The notes under the pieces: generated by a model | The model's database searches: none | What the model saw: the letters and a program-made list of their open reading frames with translations, nothing else | What the model was told of the DNA's origin: nothing | Origin: Brevundimonas mediterranea | GTDB taxonomy: Bacteria > Pseudomonadota > Alphaproteobacteria > Caulobacterales > Caulobacteraceae | Assembly (NCBI RefSeq): GCF_014196125.1 | Contig: NZ_JACIDA010000001.1 | Location: 1,240,001-1,304,000 of the forward strand | Length of the DNA: 64,000 bases | Direction: 5' to 3' | Shown here: in pieces, positions 34,743-46,264 of the stretch | Layout of the letters: each line of letters starts with the position of its first letter | Numbering within the stretch: the stretch's first letter is position 1 | Made by a program: the position numbers and the translations under genes

Positions 34743-35843
34743 ATGCCGGAGACCCACGGCGCGCCCCGACGGCGCGACGAGCGGTCCCAGCCTTCCCGCG
34801 AGCGGGATGCGTCGGGTCGGGATGCGCAACTCTATGGCGCGCTCGATCTGGGGACCAATAATTGCCGGCTGCTGATCGCGCGGCCGTCCCGCGACGGCTT
34901 TCGGGTGGTCGACAGCTTCAGCCGCATCGTGCGGCTGGGCGAAGGCCTGTCCCGGACGGGACGGCTGGACCCTCGCGCGATGGACCGCGCCTATGACGCC
35001 CTGGCCCTGTGCGCCGACCGGATCGTCAGGAAGGGCGTGGAGTCGGTCCGGCTGAGCGCGGTCGCCACCCAAGCCTGCCGGGCGGCCGAGAACGGGGCCG
35101 AGTTCATTGATCGGGTGCGCAAGGGAACCGGGCTGAGGCTGAGGATCATCGATCCGGCGGAAGAGGCGCGGCTGGCGGTCGAGGGCTGTCTGAACCTGAT
35201 CGACCCCCGGGCCGAGGGGGTGGTGATCATCGACGTGGGCGGGGGTTCGACCGAACTGTCCTGGCTGAAGCGCGAGGGGTCGGACTGGACGACCACGGGC
35301 TGGATGTCGGCGGCCCTGGGGGTCGTCACCCTGGCGGAGCGGCATCCGGAACCGGAAGGCGCGGGCGAAGACTGGTACGAGGCCATGGTCGCCGATATGG
35401 GCGCGGCCCTGGCCGGCGGCGGGATCGAGGACCCGGGCATGCTGGACCTGCTGCGGCGGGACCGGGCCCATCTGATCGGGACGTCCGGCGCGATCACCAG
35501 TCTGGCGGGCATCCACCTGAACCTGCCCCGGTACAATCGGGACCGGGTCGATGGCCTGTGGATGACGCGCGGCGACTGCGAGGCGGCGGCGGAGCGGCTG
35601 AAGGCCCTGGGGCCGGACGGCCGGGCCAAGGAGGCCTGTATCGGGCCGGATCGGGCCGATCTGGTGCTGGCCGGGGCGGCGATCCTGGAGGCCATCCAGC
35701 GGGCCTGGCCGTCGGAGCGGGTCCGGGTCGCCGATCGGGGTCTGCGCGAAGGCCTGCTGTTGCAGCAGATGCGCGAGGACAAGAAGCCGCCCAAACGGCG
35801 CAGGCGGCGTCGGGGTCGCGGCCGGGGACCGGCGGCGGCCTAA
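34743..35843 (+). CDS. Ppx/GppA family phosphatase
   Basis: A 366-residue exopolyphosphatase/guanosine pentaphosphatase-type enzyme of the ASKHA fold. Phosphate loops are ALDLGTNNCRLLI (near residue 38) and VIIDVGGGSTELSW (near 165), with GTSGAITSLAGIHL later. It lacks the extra C-terminal domain of long Ppx proteins and ends in a basic tail (RRRRRGRGRGPAAA). It hydrolyses polyphosphate or pppGpp; which one cannot be told from sequence. Confidence 0.9.
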   Translation: MPETHGAPRRRDERSQPSRERDASGRDAQLYGALDLGTNNCRLLIARPSRDGFRVVDSFSRIVRLGEGLSRTGRLDPRAMDRAYDALALCADRIVRKGVESVRLSAVATQACRAAENGAEFIDRVRKGTGLRLRIIDPAEEARLAVEGCLNLIDPRAEGVVIIDVGGGSTELSWLKREGSDWTTTGWMSAALGVVTLAERHPEPEGAGEDWYEAMVADMGAALAGGGIEDPGMLDLLRRDRAHLIGTSGAITSLAGIHLNLPRYNRDRVDGLWMTRGDCEAAAERLKALGPDGRAKEACIGPDRADLVLAGAAILEAIQRAWPSERVRVADRGLREGLLLQQMREDKKPPKRRRRRRGRGRGPAAA

Positions 35844-35881
35844 CCTACTGTCTGTTTAGATAATTCAGAAAAAATAAGGGC

Positions 35882-36754
35882 TCAGCCCGCCGTGGCCAGC
35901 CGCACCGGCACGTCGATGTCGCAGACCGAGAAGTCCGCCCCTTTGGCCTGGCGGGCCTGGTCGATCAAGGCGCGGAAAGTCGGCGAAGCGGTGTTCAGCA
36001 TCTGAACCGCCGGGCGTTCGGCGGCGGGCAGGTCGGAGGCCAGGCGGACGCGGGTCATGCGGTCGGGATCGGCGACGATGCCGCTCGATTCGGGGCTGGC
36101 CTTCAGGGCGCGAACGACCTCCAGCCCGACGACGACGCGGCCCCACACGGTGTAGCGCTTGTCCAGGGCGGGATAGGCCTGGCGCATCAGGAAGAACTGG
36201 CTGTTGGCGGTGTCATTGCCCTCGTCCCGCGCCATGCCCGCCACGCCCGGGCAATAGAGGCCCCAGCCGTGAACCTTGCGGTCGGTCGTGCCAGCCATCA
36301 GGGCGTCGGGCTGGGTCTGGACCGGAACGGAATGATAGAAGCCGACCAGGGCCCCGGCCGGCGCCGCCACGGGGGTGAAGCCCATGTCCGGCCCGCGCCG
36401 GAAGGTGAACTCGGCCTTCAGATCGGGATACCAGCTCTGGCCGTCGCCGGTGCCGAGGGGGTCGCCGGTCTGGGCCATGAACCAGTCGATGACCCGGTGC
36501 CAGGCCAGATTGTCGTAGAAGCCGCGCGAGGCCAGCAGCTTGATCCGCTCGACATGGGCGGGGGCGATTTCGGGCGCCAGCTCGACCAGGATCCGCCCCT
36601 TGGTCGTGTCGATGACCAGCAGATTGTCGGGGGCGACGGCGCGCCATTCGGTCGGGCCGGGCGGGGGCGGCGGAACGGCCGCCTCCTGCGCCAGGACGGG
36701 GCCGGACACCAGAGCGGCCAGCCCCGCCGCGATCAGTGCGTTTCGAAAGATCAT
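35882..36754 (-). CDS. exported cyclophilin-type peptidyl-prolyl isomerase
   Basis: A 290-residue periplasmic cyclophilin. Signal peptide MIFRNALIAAGLAALVSGPVLA, then a cyclophilin domain (about residues 45-215) with LVIDTTKGRILVELAPEIAPAHVERIKLLASRGFYDNLAWHRVIDWFMAQTGDP. The classic FMAQ-G element is present, and NSQFFLM contains the active-site aromatic region. The C-terminal 70 residues are an extension. It follows a homologue at 36779 after a 24 bp gap, so the two are a tandem pair downstream of coaD. Confidence 0.9.
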   Translation of the reverse strand: MIFRNALIAAGLAALVSGPVLAQEAAVPPPPPGPTEWRAVAPDNLLVIDTTKGRILVELAPEIAPAHVERIKLLASRGFYDNLAWHRVIDWFMAQTGDPLGTGDGQSWYPDLKAEFTFRRGPDMGFTPVAAPAGALVGFYHSVPVQTQPDALMAGTTDRKVHGWGLYCPGVAGMARDEGNDTANSQFFLMRQAYPALDKRYTVWGRVVVGLEVVRALKASPESSGIVADPDRMTRVRLASDLPAAERPAVQMLNTASPTFRALIDQARQAKGADFSVCDIDVPVRLATAG

Positions 36755-36778
36755 AGCCCCTGCCCCCTCATATAGTCC

Positions 36779-37672
36779 TTAGCCGCCGACGACCTCGGCC
36801 ACCGGCTGGACGTCGCAGATGTTGAAGCCGCCGCCGCGCGCGGTGCGGGTCGCGGCGATACGCTCTGCGAAGGCGGCGCTGGCGGGGTTCAGCACCCGCA
36901 CGGTCGGGCGTTCGCCCTCCGGCAGGGCCGAGGCCATGCGGACCCGCGTCATGACGTCGGGGTTGGCGACCTTGCCGTCGTCTGCGTCCGTGCCCTTGTT
37001 CAGCTTGTTCACGACATCCAGGCCGGAAACCACACGACCGAAGGCGGTGTAGACGCCGTTCAACTGGTCCCGGTCGCCCATCATCAGGAAGAACTGGCTG
37101 TTGGCGGTGTCGGGCGCGCCGGCGCGTGCCATGCCCAGGACGCCGGGGCAGAACAGGCCGTGGGCGCCGACCTTGAAGTCGGCGGTGATCATCATCTGGG
37201 CGTCCGGCTGGGTCTCGACCGGCAGGACGCCGACCAGGCCGCGCACGCCCTGACCGGCGTTCGGCACGGCGAAGAATCCTGCGTCGCGGCCGCGACGGAA
37301 GTTGAACTCGGCCTTCAGATCGGGCAGTTCGCTGCCGCCCTCGCCCGTGCCCTGGGGATCGCCGGTCTGGGCCATGAAGTCGGGGATGACGCGGTGGAAC
37401 TTGAGCCCGTCATAGAAGCCCTGGTTGGCCAGGATGCGAATGCGTTCGGCGTGGGCGGGTGCGGCGACCGGCGTCAGCTCGACCAGGATTCGGCCCTTGG
37501 GGGTGTCGATGACCAGCAGGTTCTCGGGCGCGACAGTGCGCCAGTCCGCAGCGGGAGCCTGAACCGGGGCTTGGGCCTGGGCCTGGGCCATAGCCGGGGC
37601 CTGGGTCGCAACCGACGCCAGAAGAGCGGCGGCGGCCGCCGCGATCACACCAAGACGCATTGACGCACTCAT
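36779..37672 (-). CDS. exported cyclophilin-type peptidyl-prolyl isomerase, paralogue
   Basis: A 297-residue exported cyclophilin, paralogous to the gene after it: signal peptide MSASMRLGVIAAAAAALLASVATQAPAMA, an Ala/Gln-rich linker, then FHRVIPDFMAQTGDPQGTGEGGSELPDLKAEFNFRRG and NSQFFLMMGDRDQLNGVYTAFGRVVSG. It keeps the canonical FHRVI-FMAQ-GD residues better than its neighbour, whose block is WHRVIDWFMAQ. Its ATG overlaps the coaD stop (ATGA), so it is translated with coaD. Folding of secreted proteins is the likely role. Confidence 0.92.
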   Translation of the reverse strand: MSASMRLGVIAAAAAALLASVATQAPAMAQAQAQAPVQAPAADWRTVAPENLLVIDTPKGRILVELTPVAAPAHAERIRILANQGFYDGLKFHRVIPDFMAQTGDPQGTGEGGSELPDLKAEFNFRRGRDAGFFAVPNAGQGVRGLVGVLPVETQPDAQMMITADFKVGAHGLFCPGVLGMARAGAPDTANSQFFLMMGDRDQLNGVYTAFGRVVSGLDVVNKLNKGTDADDGKVANPDVMTRVRMASALPEGERPTVRVLNPASAAFAERIAATRTARGGGFNICDVQPVAEVVGG

Positions 37673-38157
37673 CCTCTGTTCTTGACCTTGTCCCGCACGC
37701 GCGCGGCGATGGCGGGGCTGACGAAACTGTCGATCGCGCCGTCCAGACGGGCGATTTCCTTGACCAGCCGCGAGGCGATGGCCTGATGCCGCGGATCGGC
37801 CATCAGGAATACCGTCTCGATGTCCTGATTGAGGCGCTGATTCATGGCCGTCATCTGGAACTCGTATTCGAAATCGGCGACCGCGCGCAAACCGCGAATG
37901 ATGACATTGGCGTTCAGCTCTTCCGCGAAATGCATCAGCAGGGTCGAGAAGGGCTGGACCACGATATCGCCGCCCAGACCCGCGACCTCGGCCTGGAGCA
38001 TCTCGACCCGCTCGGCCGTGGTGAACAGCGGCCCCTTGTCATCGTTCTGGGCCACGCCGATGACCAGTCGATCCACCAGCTTGAGCGCCCGCTTGATGAT
38101 GTCGGTGTGACCGTTGGTCACCGGATCGAAGGTGCCCGGATAGAGTCCGATGCGCAT
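37669..38157 (-). CDS. coaD: pantetheine-phosphate adenylyltransferase CoaD
   Basis: A 162-residue nucleotidyltransferase that adenylylates 4'-phosphopantetheine, the penultimate step of CoA synthesis. The nucleotide motif T-N-G-H occurs in YPGTFDPVTNGHTDII, and the family blocks NANVIIRGLRAVADFEYE and the ISSSxxR-equivalent ASRLVKEIARL are clear. First gene of an operon with two exported cyclophilins, a linkage found elsewhere in Caulobacterales. The 264 bp upstream (to 38421) shows no gene. Confidence 0.97.
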   Translation of the reverse strand: MRIGLYPGTFDPVTNGHTDIIKRALKLVDRLVIGVAQNDDKGPLFTTAERVEMLQAEVAGLGGDIVVQPFSTLLMHFAEELNANVIIRGLRAVADFEYEFQMTAMNQRLNQDIETVFLMADPRHQAIASRLVKEIARLDGAIDSFVSPAIAARVRDKVKNRG

Positions 38158-38421
38158 GGCGTGTCTCCCCAGCCTGTCGCCTGCTGTTCGGCGTGACTTA
38201 GCAGGTGCGAAAGGTTCGGCCTAGCAGCCGGTTGGCGTAGAGGCGTGTCGTAAAAACAGGGTGACAAAGCGCCAAACCGCCAATGCAGGTGGGTCGTCGG
38301 AGGGGCGGGTTTTGGCGTCACGTCGGTCATTGAGCGACTTTACACCCGCCGCAAACCCAGGCGCGCTGATTGCTGATTTCGCTGACGACGATGCTGAATT
38401 CGTTAGGTTTTTCTTGCAGAA

Positions 38422-39228
38422 TTAGGAGAGCTGGACCGCCAAGGGCAGCGGATCATTGGCCGCCCAGGCGGTTTTGATCGCCGTCAGCAGGGTCGGATCG
38501 ACGGCGAAAACCGTGTCGTCAATTGCAGTGATGGGACATGCAGGGGTGGCGCTGTTGCACAGGAATGCGCCATCGAAGCTCGCGATTTCCGAAAGATGCA
38601 CCGCGCGGGTCTGCGACGATAGGCCCAGCCCAGCCAAGCCGCGCGCGATCAGGACCTGGGTCACGCCCGCCAGCATCGGCGCCTGGGGCCAGACGATGCG
38701 ATCCCCCTGGATGAAGCCGATGTTCCAGGTCACGCCTTCGGACACATGACCCTGATCGTCGACGAACAGGGCGTCGTCGAAGCCCGCCGCACGCGCCGCC
38801 CGGCGCACGCGCGTCTGACCAAAGGTGGCGACGTGTTTCAGGTGCGGCGTTTCGCGGACATGGGGGACGGTCGTCACCCGCATCTGGGTGGCCAGGGGCG
38901 GCGGGGGCGGCGAGACGACGGTCATCACCTTGGGTCGGCCGACGAAGGACGGATTGCGATGGCCGATCTCGGGCGAGAACAGGCTGACCCGCAGCCATGC
39001 CTTGTCGCGGCCAACGACGGCGAGCGCGATCAGGCGGCGGAACTCGGCCTCGCCGGGGCTTTCGCCGAACAGTTCGACGGCGGCCTGGTCCAGGCGGGCG
39101 AGATGCAGGTCGAGGCCCCGGACGGCGCCGTGCTCAACGCGGAAGGAGGTGTAGGCGCCGTAGTTGACGAGGGCCTGGTGGGCCAGGTCGTCAGCGGTGG
39201 CGGGAAGGCCGTCGATCAGGATGTCCAC
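38422..39228 (-). CDS. class IV (branched-chain-type) aminotransferase
   Basis: A 268-residue PLP fold-type IV protein of the branched-chain aminotransferase/D-amino-acid aminotransferase/aminodeoxychorismate lyase group. Visible: NYGAYTSFRVEHGAVRGLDLHLARLDQAAVELFG at the N-terminus, KHVATFGQTRVRRAARAAGFDDALFVDDQGHVSEGVTWNIGFIQGD with the conserved Glu, and APMLAGVTQVLIARGL. The usual Lys-containing block is replaced by HLKHVATFGQ, whose lysine is the presumed PLP lysine. Which of the three activities it has is not decidable. Confidence 0.82.
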   Translation of the reverse strand: MDILIDGLPATADDLAHQALVNYGAYTSFRVEHGAVRGLDLHLARLDQAAVELFGESPGEAEFRRLIALAVVGRDKAWLRVSLFSPEIGHRNPSFVGRPKVMTVVSPPPPPLATQMRVTTVPHVRETPHLKHVATFGQTRVRRAARAAGFDDALFVDDQGHVSEGVTWNIGFIQGDRIVWPQAPMLAGVTQVLIARGLAGLGLSSQTRAVHLSEIASFDGAFLCNSATPACPITAIDDTVFAVDPTLLTAIKTAWAANDPLPLAVQLS

Positions 39229-39252
39229 TGCCAGCTCCCGTTCCCTTCTTCC

Positions 39253-39300
39253 TTCTCCCCTTGCGGGTGAAGGTGGCCCGAAGGGCCGGATGAGGGGTCC
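39253..39300. repeat. dispersed palindromic repeat, copy 3 (gyrA 3' side)
   Basis: CTTCTCCCCTTGCGGG, TGAAGGTGGCCCG, hairpin GGCCC-GAA-GGGCC, then GGATGAGGGG: nearly identical to the left half of the copy at 31917. It lies between the aminotransferase start and the gyrA end, together with the hairpin at 39378. Confidence 0.75.
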
Positions 39301-39377
39301 GCCGGTGGGCCAGTTCGCACCCCCTTGCCCCTCACCCTTTCGCGCCAGAACGATCGCTTCGCTCTCGTGCGCTCAAG

Positions 39378-39398
39378 CCCTCTCCCGGCGGGAGAGGG
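39378..39398 (-). terminator. gyrA terminator hairpin
   Basis: CCCTCTCCC-GGC-GGGAGAGGG: a perfect 9-bp stem with a 3-base loop, seven bases after the gyrA stop in its direction of transcription. Its arms resemble the ends of the dispersed repeat, so a repeat copy may have become the terminator. Confidence 0.65.
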
Positions 39399-39405
39399 TG
39401 TGAAC

Positions 39406-42183
<2,778 letters not shown>

Positions 42184-42305
42184 GGAAGCGTGGCTTTATG
42201 CGGCCGGAATCGGAACGTGATCCGCTGTGACGATTTCTAGCATTCCAGGGCCTCGGTGGCAAAGCGACGTCGCCGTGAAAGCCCGTCTCTGAAAGGACGT
42301 TCCAC

Positions 42306-42881
42306 ATGCGCTTCACGCCCCTCGCCGCCGCCCTCGCTCTCGCCGCCCCGCTGGCCCTCGCCGGAGCCTGCGCTTCGACCGCCGATGCGGCCCAGATGCA
42401 GGCTGAACGCGCGCCCGTCGGCGCCACCGGACAGGCCGTTCTGATCAACGCCCAGGGGGCCAATATCGGACGCGTCGATCTGCGCCAGGGACCGACCGGC
42501 CTGGTGATCAAGGTCGAGGCCTCGGGCCTGACGCCCGGCTGGCACGGCATCCATATCCATGCGACCGGCGAATGCGCCGCACCCTTCACCTCGTCCGGCG
42601 CCCATATCAACCACGGCGAGCCCAAGGCCCCGCACGGCCTGCTGAACGCCGCTGGCCCCGACGACGGCGACCTGCCGAACGTCTACGCCGGCGCCGACGG
42701 CAAGGTGAACGCCGAACTGTTCACCACCCGCGCGCGGATTTCGTCGGAAGGTCCGGGACAATGGCTGTGGGACGCCGACGGATCGGCGATCATCATCCAC
42801 GCCAATCCGGACGACCACTCCAGCCAGCCCATCGGCGGCGCCGGAGATCGGGTCGCCTGCGCGGCGCTGAGCGCGAGCTGA
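42306..42881 (+). CDS. sodC: Cu/Zn superoxide dismutase-like exported protein
   Basis: A 191-residue periplasmic SodC-family protein with a signal peptide ending near residue 28; ALAGAC could also be a lipobox. Copper ligands His83 and His85 (HGIHIH), bridging His100, His110 and C-terminal His165 (IIIHAN) are present, with the disulfide cysteines Cys90 and Cys185 and an Arg182. The zinc site normally has His-x-Gly-Asp-Leu-Pro; here it is Asp119-Asp-Gly-Asp122-Leu-Pro, so one zinc histidine is an aspartate. It probably still dismutes superoxide, but with an altered zinc site. Confidence 0.88.
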   Translation: MRFTPLAAALALAAPLALAGACASTADAAQMQAERAPVGATGQAVLINAQGANIGRVDLRQGPTGLVIKVEASGLTPGWHGIHIHATGECAAPFTSSGAHINHGEPKAPHGLLNAAGPDDGDLPNVYAGADGKVNAELFTTRARISSEGPGQWLWDADGSAIIIHANPDDHSSQPIGGAGDRVACAALSAS

Positions 42882-42901
42882 GCCACGCCAGTCCCCTGTC
42901 T

Positions 42902-42938
42902 CCCCGCCATCCTCGCGCTTGACCCGAGGATGGCGGGG
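42902..42938. terminator. bidirectional terminator between sodC and DUF1003 gene
   Basis: CCCCGCCATCCTCG, nine bases, then CGAGGATGGCGGGG: a perfect 14-bp stem between two convergent genes. The core CATCCTCG/CGAGGATG around CTTGACC is also a common intergenic palindrome of alphaproteobacteria, so it may be a repeat reused as a terminator. Confidence 0.75.
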
Positions 42939-42949
42939 GATGGGATGCG

Positions 42950-43480
42950 TCAGCGCCCCTTCTCGGCCAGCAACCGCTCGATCATTTCAGTCTGTTCCTG
43001 CTGGCGTGCCGTCAGGTGTTCGACCTTGTCCAGCAGGGCCATGATCTCGATCTCGGCCTTCAGATTGACCTGGTAGTCGTTGCCGGCGTCCAGCCGGTCC
43101 TTCGAGGCCTGACGGTTCTGGCTCATCATGATGATCGGCGCCTGGACCGCCGCGACCATCGACAGCATCAGGTTCAGAAAGATGAAGGGATAGGGGTCGA
43201 ACGCGTCCCGTCTCAGAACCAGATTGATCAACGTCCAGGTCACGAGGAACAGGCCGAAGGCGATCAGAAAGGTCCAGGATCCGCCGAACTCCGCCACGCG
43301 ATCCGCCAAACGGTCGCCGAAACTCTGGCGGTCGTCGAAGGCCTCGTTCACATCCTCCGAGATGGGGCGGCGTTCGGCGGCGCTGCGAACGACGCTGGCC
43401 TCGTTAGCAGCCAGTTCATGCGTCTCCTTGCCCAGCCAGCGGCGGGAGACATGATCGGCGTCGAGAGGGGCGTGCGGCAT
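42950..43480 (-). CDS. DUF1003 membrane protein
   Basis: A 176-residue protein with two central transmembrane helices (about residues 62-82 and 95-120). They are surrounded by DUF1003 signatures: FGDRLADRVAEFGGSWTFLIAFGLFLVTWTLINL, FDPYPFIFLNLMLSMVAAVQAPIIMMSQNRQASKDR and a coiled C-terminal segment ending MIERLLAEKG. Function unknown; members are common inner-membrane proteins. Convergent with sodC. Confidence 0.9.
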   Translation of the reverse strand: MPHAPLDADHVSRRWLGKETHELAANEASVVRSAAERRPISEDVNEAFDDRQSFGDRLADRVAEFGGSWTFLIAFGLFLVTWTLINLVLRRDAFDPYPFIFLNLMLSMVAAVQAPIIMMSQNRQASKDRLDAGNDYQVNLKAEIEIMALLDKVEHLTARQQEQTEMIERLLAEKGR

Positions 43481-43510
43481 GACATATTCCTGAATCGCTC
43501 AGGAAACAGA

Positions 43511-44431
43511 TCAAGCCTTGGCGGCCCCCGCGCGCAAGCCCCGTTCGGCCAGGGCGACCAGGGCGACCCCGCCCATGGTAATGGCCGAGCCGGTCAGGAT
43601 TTGGGGCGTCAGGACGTCGCCCATCAAGCCCCAGCCGATCAGCATCGACACCACGGGGGTCACCAGAAGATAGGGCGTCACCCGCCCGGCCTCGCGCCGC
43701 TGCACCAGCCAGAACAACAGGGTGGTGGCCAGGACGGAGGAGACGATCCCCGCCCACAGCAACGAGGCCCAGACCATGGGCGTGGCGGACTTCACCGCCT
43801 CCCACTGCCCGTGCTCGAACACAGCCGAACCGAAGGCCATGACGGGGAAGGCGCCGAGCGCCAGCAGCCCCTGCATCTTCAGCGGCGGGATCGAGGTCGT
43901 GCGCCGCGCGACCACCGTCGTCACGCCCCAGGCCGCCCCCGCCGCGATGGCGACCAGGATGGCCTTCCAGTCCTGAAGCGCATGGGCGTCCAGCGTCATC
44001 CAGGCCACGCCGACAAAGGCCACGCCCATGCCGACCAGGGCCGCCTTGCTCAGCCTTTCACCCAGGATCAGGAAGGCGAACAGGGCGGTAAAGGGAATCC
44101 ACAGCTGGTTGGCCACCGTCACGGGGCTGACGTCGGTCGCCATCCAGTAGGCGGTGTAGGCCAGACCATACTGGATCGGCCCGCCGACGATGACGATCAG
44201 CAGCAGGCTCCTCCAGTCCGGGAACGGCGGACGGACGAAGACGATCAGACAGGCCGTTGCGAGACCGAAACGGATCGCCCCGACCAGCAGCGGCGGCAGG
44301 GTCTCGGTCGCCAGCTTGGCGCCGGCGTTGTTGACGCCCCACACCACGATGATCGCCACGATGGCGGCGATCTCCAATCCGGTCAGGGCGTGGGGCTTGT
44401 GCGATGGCGGGGCGGGGGTGGCGGCGGTCAT
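43511..44431 (-). CDS. EamA-family (DMT) transporter
   Basis: A 306-residue inner-membrane protein with ten predicted helices in two EamA repeats (about residues 22-155 and 165-295). Repeat features include WGVNNAGAKLATETLPPLLVGAIRFGLA and LVTPVVSMLIGWGLMGDVLTPQILTGSAITMGGVALVAL. Drug/metabolite exporters of this type move amino acids or other metabolites; substrate is unknown. Stands alone. Confidence 0.88.
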   Translation of the reverse strand: MTAATPAPPSHKPHALTGLEIAAIVAIIVVWGVNNAGAKLATETLPPLLVGAIRFGLATACLIVFVRPPFPDWRSLLLIVIVGGPIQYGLAYTAYWMATDVSPVTVANQLWIPFTALFAFLILGERLSKAALVGMGVAFVGVAWMTLDAHALQDWKAILVAIAAGAAWGVTTVVARRTTSIPPLKMQGLLALGAFPVMAFGSAVFEHGQWEAVKSATPMVWASLLWAGIVSSVLATTLLFWLVQRREAGRVTPYLLVTPVVSMLIGWGLMGDVLTPQILTGSAITMGGVALVALAERGLRAGAAKA

Positions 44432-44495
44432 GGTCCGCCTATCGCACGACGCAGGCCTCGCGTCGGCTCACTTTGAATGAGCTTAGGTTTCCGGC

Positions 44496-44966
44496 TTAAA
44501 ATTCAGGCTTGGCGACCATCAGCCAGTAGATGGCCAGGACGCCGGCGAAGGCGGGCCAGCCCAGGGCGAACCACCAGCGGAACAGGCGATGGTAGGCGGA
44601 CGGAAGCGCCGCCCCCTGCCCCGCCGCCTGCTCGGCCAGCTTCATCATCCGATACTGTATCCAAACGACCGGCAGCCAGCAGACGCCGATGAAGACATAG
44701 AGGCCATAGGCCGCCAGCAGCCAGGGACTGGTCAGGGACCAGCCCTGCAGATGGATCAGGCCCAGGCCGCTGATGGGCTGGACCACCACGGCGGTGGTGG
44801 TGAAGACGAAATCGGCCAGGACCACGATGCGGCCGACCTCGGCCACCGTGCGGGCGTCGCGCGTGGCGTGGGCGCGAAGCATGAAGAAGGCGATGCCCGC
44901 CCCCGTGCCGAACAGGACGGCGCCGGACAGGATGTGGATGATTTTCAACGCGAAATAGAGGCTCAT
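44496..44966 (-). CDS. DUF2269 membrane protein
   Basis: A 156-residue four-helix membrane protein. It starts MSLYFALKIIHILSGAVLFGTGAGIAFFML, has the conserved LADFVFTTTAVVVQPISGLGL segment, and ends in WWFALGWPAFAGVLAIYWLMVAKPE, all typical of DUF2269. The ATG at 44966 overlaps the stop of the upstream epimerase gene (ATGA), making it the third gene of a coupled operon. The long frame that begins at 45581 is a shadow of that gene. Function unknown. Confidence 0.88.
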   Translation of the reverse strand: MSLYFALKIIHILSGAVLFGTGAGIAFFMLRAHATRDARTVAEVGRIVVLADFVFTTTAVVVQPISGLGLIHLQGWSLTSPWLLAAYGLYVFIGVCWLPVVWIQYRMMKLAEQAAGQGAALPSAYHRLFRWWFALGWPAFAGVLAIYWLMVAKPEF

Positions 44967-46264
44967 CGGCGGGCGTCCGTTGCGGCCACGAACAGGCACA
45001 GCGCCATCATCGGCAGGACCTTCAGCCACGGCCCCAGCGGATCGATCCAGTAATGGGGCAGGCTGAGCGTGCCCGCGATCAGATAGCCGACGGTCGCCAG
45101 ACACATGAAGATCGCCACCCGCGCCGTCCAGGGCCGCACGAATAGGGCCAACCCAAGAACCACGTCCAGCAGCGCGCCCCACCCGGCCACCGGCACGGCC
45201 CAGCGGCCGTAGCCGCCCTCGTGCAGAATGGCGACGGCGCCGTTCCAGCCCGGCCCGAAGCTGATCAGGCCCGTGATCAGCCAGAACAGGCCCAGGGTCA
45301 GAATGGAGATCGGGCGGACGAACCACAGCCGCGCGTGCCAGACGTCCTGGACCGAAGCCGGGGTCTCGGCCAGGAAACGCGTAAAGCCGCGCGAAGACAC
45401 GCCCAAACGCTCGGCCCAGCCGCTGTCGTGGCCGGAGACGTCGTGGTCCATCTGGCGCAGGGCCGTGGTGCGGATCGGCGAGGACCAGCCCAACCGCCCC
45501 AGCAGATCGCCGACCGCCAGGGCCGGAGCGGCGAGGGCGCGCGTGACGCGCACCACCGGCGCCGGTTTCAAGCCCAGCCAACCACGATAGAGGCGCACCG
45601 TCTGGGCCATTGTCACCGCCTCCGGACCCGGCATGTCCAGGGTCAGACGCGACGGAGCGCCGGGCCGCAAGGCCGCGACGATGGCGGCGGTCAGGTCGCC
45701 GAGGGCGATCGGACGAAAGACCTGGTCGCCGCCCACGACCGGCGAGAACAGCGGGAAGGCCGCCAGCGCCCGGATCAGACCCGTGCCGCCGAAGGCCGCC
45801 CGGTCCACCACCAGCGACGGCCGCAGGATCAGCCAGTCGAGCGTGCCGTCCTCGACCAGGCGTTCGGTCTGCGCCTTGGTGCGGGCGTAGTCGGTGCCCG
45901 CCGCGTCATCGGCGCCGACAGCGGAGATATGGATCAGCCGGGCGACGCCCGCCGCCTCACAGGCCGCGATCAGGGCGCGCGGCCCGTCGACATGGGCGGC
46001 GCGGGTGCTGTCGCCGCCGCCGTCCTGCAGGACGCCGACGCAGTTCACCACAGCCGACACCCCGTCCAGCAGCGGCGCCCAGGCCTGGGCCGTCGTCAGT
46101 TTCAAAAAGTCGGCCGCCACCCAGTCGAAGCTGGGGGCGCGTCGGGACGGTTCGGCGATACGCCGGGCGCCCGCTCTCACGCTCCAGCCTTCGGCGGACA
46201 GGGCGGCCGAGACATGCGAGCCGATGAAGCCGTTGGCGCCCAGCACCAGCACCCGTCCGCTCAT
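44963..46264 (-). CDS. NAD(P)-binding epimerase fused to DoxX-like membrane domain
   Basis: A 433-residue fusion. Residues 1-290 are an atypical SDR with the Rossmann motif VLVLGANGFIGSHVSAAL, DWVAADF and YARTKAQTERLVEDG (the YxxxK-like site). Residues about 310-430 are a DoxX-like four-helix membrane domain (ILTLGLFWLITGLISF, DVVLGLALFVRPWTARVAIF). It tethers a nucleotide-sugar- or quinone-type reductase to the membrane. Coupled by ATGA overlaps to a DCC-family protein upstream and a DUF2269 protein downstream, which suggests one membrane redox function. Confidence 0.85.
   Translation of the reverse strand: MSGRVLVLGANGFIGSHVSAALSAEGWSVRAGARRIAEPSRRAPSFDWVAADFLKLTTAQAWAPLLDGVSAVVNCVGVLQDGGGDSTRAAHVDGPRALIAACEAAGVARLIHISAVGADDAAGTDYARTKAQTERLVEDGTLDWLILRPSLVVDRAAFGGTGLIRALAAFPLFSPVVGGDQVFRPIALGDLTAAIVAALRPGAPSRLTLDMPGPEAVTMAQTVRLYRGWLGLKPAPVVRVTRALAAPALAVGDLLGRLGWSSPIRTTALRQMDHDVSGHDSGWAERLGVSSRGFTRFLAETPASVQDVWHARLWFVRPISILTLGLFWLITGLISFGPGWNGAVAILHEGGYGRWAVPVAGWGALLDVVLGLALFVRPWTARVAIFMCLATVGYLIAGTLSLPHYWIDPLGPWLKVLPMMALCLFVAATDARR

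Noticed and set aside
38118-38330. 70-residue minus-strand frame overlapping the coaD start
   Set aside because: Overlaps coaD and its promoter region, has no ribosome site and no similarity that I recognise.
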